From Nocardia concava NBRC 100430 (GTDB lineage Bacteria; Actinomycetota; Actinomycetes; Mycobacteriales; Mycobacteriaceae), in NCBI RefSeq assembly GCF_000308815.1, contig NZ_BAFX01000047.1, positions 1-64,000 of the forward strand: DNA of 64,000 nt, in the 5' to 3' direction. The position numbers and the translations under genes are program-made. The number at the start of each line of letters is the position of its first letter. Position 1 is the first letter of the stretch. The notes beneath the pieces are model-generated. The model did not search any database. It was not told where the DNA came from and saw only the letters and a program-made list of their open reading frames with translations. This document shows, one piece after another, positions 56,814-64,000 of this stretch.

Positions 56814-58160
56814 TCAGCAGCCCATCTCGCGGCACATCAGGTCGTCGATGGTTTCTCGGCGGATCAGTTCGCGGGTGCGGCCCTCGGTGACGGCGATGAT
56901 GGGTGGGCGGCCGATGCCGTTGTAGGAGGAGGCCAGGCTGTGGTGGTAGGCGCCGGTGCAGGGCATGGCCAGGACTTCGCCGGGGCGGAGGTCGGCGGGG
57001 AGGCGGACGTCGTGGGCGAGGATGTCGCCGGCCTCGCAGTGGCGGCCCGCGATGGTGGCGGTCATGTGCGGACCGGTGGGGTGGCGGTTGACCACGACGG
57101 CGTCGTAGCGCGCACCGTAGAGGGCCACGCGCGGGTTGTCGCTCATGCCGCCGTCCACCGTCACGTAGGTGTGGCCGTCCTCCACGTGCTTGACCGACAG
57201 CACTCGGTAGAGGGTGACGCCCGCGCGGGCGACCACCGCCCGGCCGGGCTCCAAAGCGATTCGGGGCCTGGGGAATCCGTGCCGCGCGCACGCCGCGTCG
57301 AGCGAGTCCTCGATGATGTCGGCCAGCTCGGCCAGATTCATTTCCGCGTCCCCGCCGCGATAGGCGACCGCGTGCCCGCCCCCGAGATCGAGCTCGGTCA
57401 GCGTGATGTCGAATTCGTCACGGATGCGTGCCATTTCGCCGATCATCCGCCGCACGGCCTCGCCATAGGGGAAGGTGTCGTGGATCTGCGACCCGATGTG
57501 GCAGTGCAGCCCGGCCAGCTCCAGATTCGGTTGCCGCACAATGCGATCCACCGCCTCCCAGACCGCCTGCCCGCCGATCGGGAACCCGAACTTCTGATCG
57601 GTGACCCCGGTGCGTACCGCCGGGTGCCCGTGTACGTCGATATCGGGAGTCACCCGGATCAGCACTCGCTGCGGCCGATTCGCCAGCGCGGACAGCAGCG
57701 TGATCTCGGTGGGGGAGTCGACGACGATGCGCCCCACCCCGCAGTTGATGGCCGTCTCCAGCTCGGCGAACGGTTTCCCGTTGCCGTGCAGCACGATTCG
57801 CCGTGGATCGGCCCATGCTGCCAGCGCCACCGCCAGTTCCCCCGCCGAACACACGTCCAGCGACAGCCCCTCGTCGGTGATCCATTCGGCCACCGCGCGG
57901 GTGAGTAGCGCCTTGCCCGCGTAGATGATCTCGGCGTCGGGGAACCGCTTGCGGTATTCCTGGCAGCGCCCGCGCACCTCGCCCTCGTCCAGGACGTAGG
58001 TCGGGGTGCCGTACTGATCGGCGATATCGGCCAGCGCCACCCCGCCGACGGTGATGCGTCCGTCGCCGTCGTAGTGGGTGTCCCGGGGCCAGATGGCCGG
58101 GTCGAGCCGGGGCGTCATGCCCCCGTCACGCAGCGACGGAAAGATCTCGAGCAGCGTCAA
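56814..58160 (-). CDS. PLP-dependent diaminopimelate decarboxylase-like enzyme
   Basis: TTG 58160 has AGGAGA 7 bases upstream. The 448-residue protein is a fold type III PLP decarboxylase. PLP lysine region IIYAGKALLTRAV, the LHCHIGSQI block, the glycine-rich LDLGGGHAVAY, EPGRAVVARAG and the C-terminal PCTGAYHHSLASSYNG all match LysA. DAP decarboxylase makes lysine from meso-DAP. The usual lysA neighbours (argS, thrA) are absent here, so this may be a second, specialised copy or a related decarboxylase. Confidence 0.85.
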   Translation of the reverse strand: MTLLEIFPSLRDGGMTPRLDPAIWPRDTHYDGDGRITVGGVALADIADQYGTPTYVLDEGEVRGRCQEYRKRFPDAEIIYAGKALLTRAVAEWITDEGLSLDVCSAGELAVALAAWADPRRIVLHGNGKPFAELETAINCGVGRIVVDSPTEITLLSALANRPQRVLIRVTPDIDVHGHPAVRTGVTDQKFGFPIGGQAVWEAVDRIVRQPNLELAGLHCHIGSQIHDTFPYGEAVRRMIGEMARIRDEFDITLTELDLGGGHAVAYRGGDAEMNLAELADIIEDSLDAACARHGFPRPRIALEPGRAVVARAGVTLYRVLSVKHVEDGHTYVTVDGGMSDNPRVALYGARYDAVVVNRHPTGPHMTATIAGRHCEAGDILAHDVRLPADLRPGEVLAMPCTGAYHHSLASSYNGIGRPPIIAVTEGRTRELIRRETIDDLMCREMGC

Positions 58161-58327
58161 GGCATCTCCTGTGGGCGTCCCCGCTTTCTCTTCTGCGGGG
58201 CCGATCTCAGGACTACGCCGGTCCGCAAGGCACGGGTACATCCGGCTACGCGGCCTTGACGATGCTCGCGCGGATCCTTACGCGATGTTGACCTTGGCTG
58301 AATGAATACGCGGCTCCGCCGCGGTTG

Positions 58328-59122
58328 TCACTCGCCCAGTTTCTTGTAGGCGGCCCCGGCCACCACCGAGGTGATCGAGCGCGGCCCGAACTGCCCGGCC
58401 AGGCTCATACCCTTGCTGATCAGGCCCGGAACCACGCGCATCTTGTTGCGGGCGAGCGCGTCGATGGTGATCTTGGCGGTGTGGGCGGCGGTGACCCAGA
58501 TGAACTCCGGGATCTTGTTGCCCATCTCCTCCTGGTCCGGATTGTCGGTGCGCACCGGTCCGGGCGCCAGCAGCGTGACATGCACGCCGGTGCCCTTGAG
58601 TTCGCCGCGCAGCGACTCGGAGAAGGTGTTGACGAACGCCTTGCTCGCCGAATACGTGGTGTTGTGCGGAATCGGCATATTGCCCGCCGCGGACCCGGTG
58701 ATCATGATGCCGCCCGCGCGCCGCTCCAGCATGCCGGGCAGCACCGCCAGCGTGAGATCGTGCACCGCAACGGCATTCAGTTCCATGATGTCGCGCTCGT
58801 AGTCCAGATCCAGCTTGGACAGCGGCCCGAAGGTGGCGACGCCGGCGTTGTTGCACAGGATGGCGATATCGCGCGCGGCCAGTTCCTTGGCCAGCGGGGT
58901 GCGCTGGTCGCGGTCGGACAGATCCACCGCGCGCACCTCGGCGGTGATGCCGTACCGCTCGGTCAGCCGCTGCGCCAGCTCGGCCAGCAGATCGCCGCGC
59001 CGGGCGACGAGGATCAGGGAGTAGCCCCGCGAGGCAAGCTCTTCGGCGAGGGCGACGCCGATCCCGGAGGAGGATCCGGTGACGACGGCGCGATTGTCGG
59101 CGGTGGGTGCAGGCAGGCTCAC
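58328..59122 (-). CDS. SDR family oxidoreductase (DltE-like)
   Basis: GTG 59122 is taken as the start, though a GTG 21 bases upstream is possible. The 264-residue protein has VVTGSSSGIG, the structural NNAGV, and the active site Ser...YSASK with both Tyr and Lys present, unlike the SDR at 3.5 kb. The layout recalls membrane-linked SDRs of the DltE/YqjQ group. Substrate unknown. No close operon partner; the LysA-like gene lies 167 bases downstream. Confidence 0.87.
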   Translation of the reverse strand: MSLPAPTADNRAVVTGSSSGIGVALAEELASRGYSLILVARRGDLLAELAQRLTERYGITAEVRAVDLSDRDQRTPLAKELAARDIAILCNNAGVATFGPLSKLDLDYERDIMELNAVAVHDLTLAVLPGMLERRAGGIMITGSAAGNMPIPHNTTYSASKAFVNTFSESLRGELKGTGVHVTLLAPGPVRTDNPDQEEMGNKIPEFIWVTAAHTAKITIDALARNKMRVVPGLISKGMSLAGQFGPRSITSVVAGAAYKKLGE

Positions 59123-59176
59123 GACATCGCAGCCTACCCACACCCCGCCCCGGGCCTCACCCCGTGGCGGTATCGG

Positions 59177-59608
59177 TCAGCCGGCGTTGCCGGTGCACTG
59201 CGATTCGCTGATGTGCACTTCGCTCGGCTCGGCGCTGCCGAGGCTGACCAGCAGCGGGTTCGGGCTCGTGCCGCTGGCGGCGATGGCGTTGCGCTCGGCA
59301 ATCGCCTTGGTGGGACCCAGGCCGGTGAACAGGTTGCCGTCGCGGTTGGCGATGGCGGCGCAGCCGTTCATGAACCGGACCTTCACGTAGCAGTTGGAGA
59401 CCCCGCACTCCTTGATGGCGTCGGCGTCCGCGCTGCCCTGATCGGGGTAGTTCCAGGTGGTGCCGAAGTTGTAGTAGTAGCCGTCATCGCCGACGGCGAT
59501 CGCGCCGTAGAGGTCGGCGGCGGCATGCGCGGTGCCCGCACCGCCGACGAACAGTGCGGTGGTGGTCGAGGCCACCATCGCGAGGGCGGCTTTACGAGAC
59601 AGGTGCAT
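59177..59608 (-). CDS. Exported DUF4189 protein
   Basis: ATG 59608 follows a GGAGG site. The 143-residue precursor has a signal peptide (LAMVASTTTALFVGGAGTAHA). The mature domain shows the DUF4189 pattern: YGAIAVGDDGYYYNFGTTWN, CGVSNCYVKVRF, CAAIANRDGNLF and GPTKAIAERNAI. Cysteines form probable disulfides. The role of DUF4189 proteins is unknown; they are small secreted proteins frequent in Nocardia and mycobacteria. Confidence 0.85.
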   Translation of the reverse strand: MHLSRKAALAMVASTTTALFVGGAGTAHAAADLYGAIAVGDDGYYYNFGTTWNYPDQGSADADAIKECGVSNCYVKVRFMNGCAAIANRDGNLFTGLGPTKAIAERNAIAASGTSPNPLLVSLGSAEPSEVHISESQCTGNAG

Positions 59609-59718
59609 TGAGAGTTCCTCCCCCAAGATCGATTTATGGTGCCTCGCGATCATGACAGGGCGGTACGACAACTCCGACCATCTGAATCGGTTGCCGTATA
59701 GGTCATTCCGAGACGACG

Positions 59719-59746
59719 AAGGCCCCGCCGGATTCGACGGGGCCTT
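59719..59746 (-). terminator. Hairpin terminator
   Basis: AAGGCCCCG (59719-59727) pairs with CGGGGCCTT (59738-59746) around a 10-base loop. On the minus strand it follows the stop of the exported protein at 59762. Confidence 0.8.
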
Positions 59747-59761
59747 TCGGGAGGGTCGGTT

Positions 59762-60268
59762 TCAGCCGATGATGACCGACTGGAACGGAATGGTGATGCT
59801 GCGCGCGCTCGCGGACAGACACGGCCCAACCAGCGACGGCGGGTTGTCGATCGGCCCGGTGTTCACGATGATGTTCGAGCCCGCGTCGGGGCCCGAGGTC
59901 GCCTGCAGCGTATTGCTGGTTCCGGGCGGAGTGGGACCGCCGGGCACATGGAACGGCCCGGTGACGTGGGTCTTGTCGCCGTTGGCCCAGATCAGATCCG
60001 CGTCCACATTGACCTGGACGTCGTTGCAGCTGCCGGTGCCGGTGAAGGTGCCTTGGAAGCCCTGCACGTCACAACCGGTCAGGGTGCCGCTGAGATTGCC
60101 GTTCACCGGCATGTCCATCTCACCGATGGGGCTGGTGGTGACGGTCAGATTGCCGCCGTTGCAGACCGTGCTGGCGGTGGCGGTCGGGGTGAACGGGGTG
60201 AAGCTGAGCAAAGCGCCGCCGGCGAGGGCGGAGCCCACGAGCGCGAAGGTCTTGCGGGGTGATGCCAT
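59762..60268 (-). CDS. Exported beta-rich protein, unknown
   Basis: A 168-residue precursor with a signal peptide (LVGSALAGGALLSFTPFTPT). The mature part is Gly/Thr/Asn-rich and probably all beta (CNGGNLTVTTSPIG, LTGCDVQGFQGTFTGTG, VNVDADLIWANGDKTH). It has four cysteines. It is followed by its own terminator. The texture is like that of the actinobacterial exported protein at 46212, but no family can be named. Confidence 0.68.
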   Translation of the reverse strand: MASPRKTFALVGSALAGGALLSFTPFTPTATASTVCNGGNLTVTTSPIGEMDMPVNGNLSGTLTGCDVQGFQGTFTGTGSCNDVQVNVDADLIWANGDKTHVTGPFHVPGGPTPPGTSNTLQATSGPDAGSNIIVNTGPIDNPPSLVGPCLSASARSITIPFQSVIIG

Positions 60269-60328
60269 GGTGCTCGTCTCCTTGGATCGATGCAGATCAG
60301 GTGGCGAAACGTGGCGAAACGTGAGGGA

Positions 60329-60921
60329 CTATACCCCTGTCTTTTTCGGCTCCATGAAGGCGATGCCCCAGGTCAGATGTCCATGCCAGACGCTGGCGAT
60401 GCGGCCGCCCTGGACGGCCGGTTTGGGATCGCCGATGGGACCGCCCGCGGCGCGCACGGCGGCCACGGTGGCATCCAGATCGGGACACAGGAAGGCGACG
60501 CCCACCAGCGCGGGCGGCAGTCCCGAGGTGACCGCCTCGATGAAGGGCTCACCGACGCGGTAGAACGCCATCTCCGGCCCCTGCGGCCCGCGCGGGAAGA
60601 ACCGGCGGCGCGGCGGAACACCCAGCACGGCATTGAGATTCGTGACCGCGTCGTCCAGGTCGGGAACCCAGTAGACGACGTGGTCGACGGTCGTGACGCC
60701 ATTGGCGTGCGTGGACGGCCAATCGTTCTCGGCCGGTTCGGAATCCAGGTACGCGACGCCGAGAGCATCCGGAGCGGCGTGGGTTTCGTCGAAACCCCAG
60801 GCGGCCTCGCCCAGCACGCAGTCGACCGCACCGATCCGGATCCGATCGTCGCGAACCGTGAAACCCAGTGCCGCCCAGGACCGCTCGTCTCCGGGCAGCC
60901 CCAGGCGGGTGAGGTTCGGCA

Positions 60922-60922
<1 letters not shown>
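60329..60922 (-). CDS. VOC (glyoxalase-like) family protein
   Basis: GTG 60922 overlaps the upstream fadH stop by one base (TAGTG), so the two are translationally coupled. The 197-residue protein has a VOC beta-alpha-beta-beta-beta half in TTVDHVVYWVPDLDDAVTNL, then FIEAVTSG and VGVAFLCPDLDATVAAVRAA. A metal-binding His is plausible in VDHVV. Function in the operon may be handling of an enoyl or dicarbonyl by-product, which is inference. Confidence 0.8.
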
Positions 60923-63681
<2,759 letters not shown>

Positions 63682-63706
63682 TTATGGCGAAACAGGGGAG
63701 GCAGCC

Positions 63707-64000
63707 ATGCGCTCGAAATTCACCACCGTCGGAGCGGCGGTACTGATCGCGACCTCGGCCGTGCTGATGACGGCGTGCAATGACAAGGACGTCAAGGGCA
63801 CGCCGGTGGCGTCGGTGACGACGGCGGCGGGCGGTGCGAATCAGCCCACCGACGCCAAGGCGGGCGGCAATACGTCGAAGTCGGCCGTGCGCACCATCGG
63901 CAAGACCGGCTGGTACGAGGGCTTCGAGATCACCGTCGACAAGGCCACCGTCACACCGGACGAGTTCGGCGGCGCGAAGGTGCGCATCGACATCACCTAC
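63707..64000 (+). CDS. Lipoprotein, 3' end beyond the window
   Basis: ATG 63707 follows AGGGGAGG closely. The frame is open to the last base, giving 98 visible residues. It has a signal peptide with lipobox LMTAC (Cys23), a Gly/Ala/Thr linker, and then the start of a beta domain (GWYEGFEITVDKATVTPD), like DUF4352-type antigen domains. It is divergent from padR. Family and length cannot be fixed. Confidence 0.7.
   Translation, partial: MRSKFTTVGAAVLIATSAVLMTACNDKDVKGTPVASVTTAAGGANQPTDAKAGGNTSKSAVRTIGKTGWYEGFEITVDKATVTPDEFGGAKVRIDITY

Overview
The window is high-GC actinobacterial DNA, most likely from Nocardia or a close relative. This is inferred from gene content: an FAR-1/AST-1-like class A beta-lactamase beside a lipoprotein class B PBP, an LppP/LprE-type lipoprotein, DUF397/DUF5753 regulator pairs, many short exported proteins, GTG/TTG starts and a strong G/C third-position bias. 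No phage, transposase, CRISPR array or large biosynthetic cluster was found.

Layout. 0-4.4 kb: end of a UGT-type glycosyltransferase, a methyltransferase with a divergent MerR gene, a MarR gene with a divergent membrane protein, and an SDR protein lacking the catalytic lysine. 4.4-9.1 kb: a beta-lactam-related block (secreted class A beta-lactamase, lipoprotein PBP, divergent cytosolic beta-lactamase-like serine hydrolase, LysR). 9-12.3 kb: thioesterase, small proteins, formate/nitrite channel. 12.3-19.3 kb: amino-acid catabolism (APC permease, Leu/Val/Phe-type dehydrogenase, indolepyruvate ferredoxin oxidoreductase, Lrp/AsnC regulator). 19.3-26.3 kb: cell envelope (LppP/LprE lipoprotein, membrane proteins, two paralogous SGNH hydrolases flanking a GT39/ArnT-like glycosyltransferase, SNase-like protein). 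26.4-29.2 kb: DUF397/XRE pair and thiolase.

29.3-34.7 kb holds a three-gene operon of paralogous exported alpha/beta-hydrolase-like proteins; a fourth copy lies at 51.5-53.2 kb. They fall into two matched subfamilies (GTSDGG and GGHSLGG nucleophile elbows) and are the best candidate here for an undescribed system. 35-46 kb is accessory: small exported proteins, GNAT, transglutaminase-like protein, three DUF5994 paralogues around a TetR gene with matching palindromes, GAF-ANTAR plus a stray half-ANTAR ORF, an AAA ATPase, a second XRE/DUF397 operon and tiny genes. Two epoxide hydrolase remnants in opposite orientation (45.3-45.9 and 49.5-50.1 kb) bracket a two-component system and two exported proteins.

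50-64 kb: seven-bladed FG-GAP protein, fourth hydrolase, MazEF, tRNA-His, oligoribonuclease, HerA/DUF853 ATPase, DAP-decarboxylase-like enzyme, SDR, exported proteins, a translationally coupled PadR-FadH-VOC operon with a palindromic operator, and the start of a lipoprotein gene cut by the window end. Two copies of a long palindromic repeat (15.06 and 56.68 kb) mark gene boundaries.
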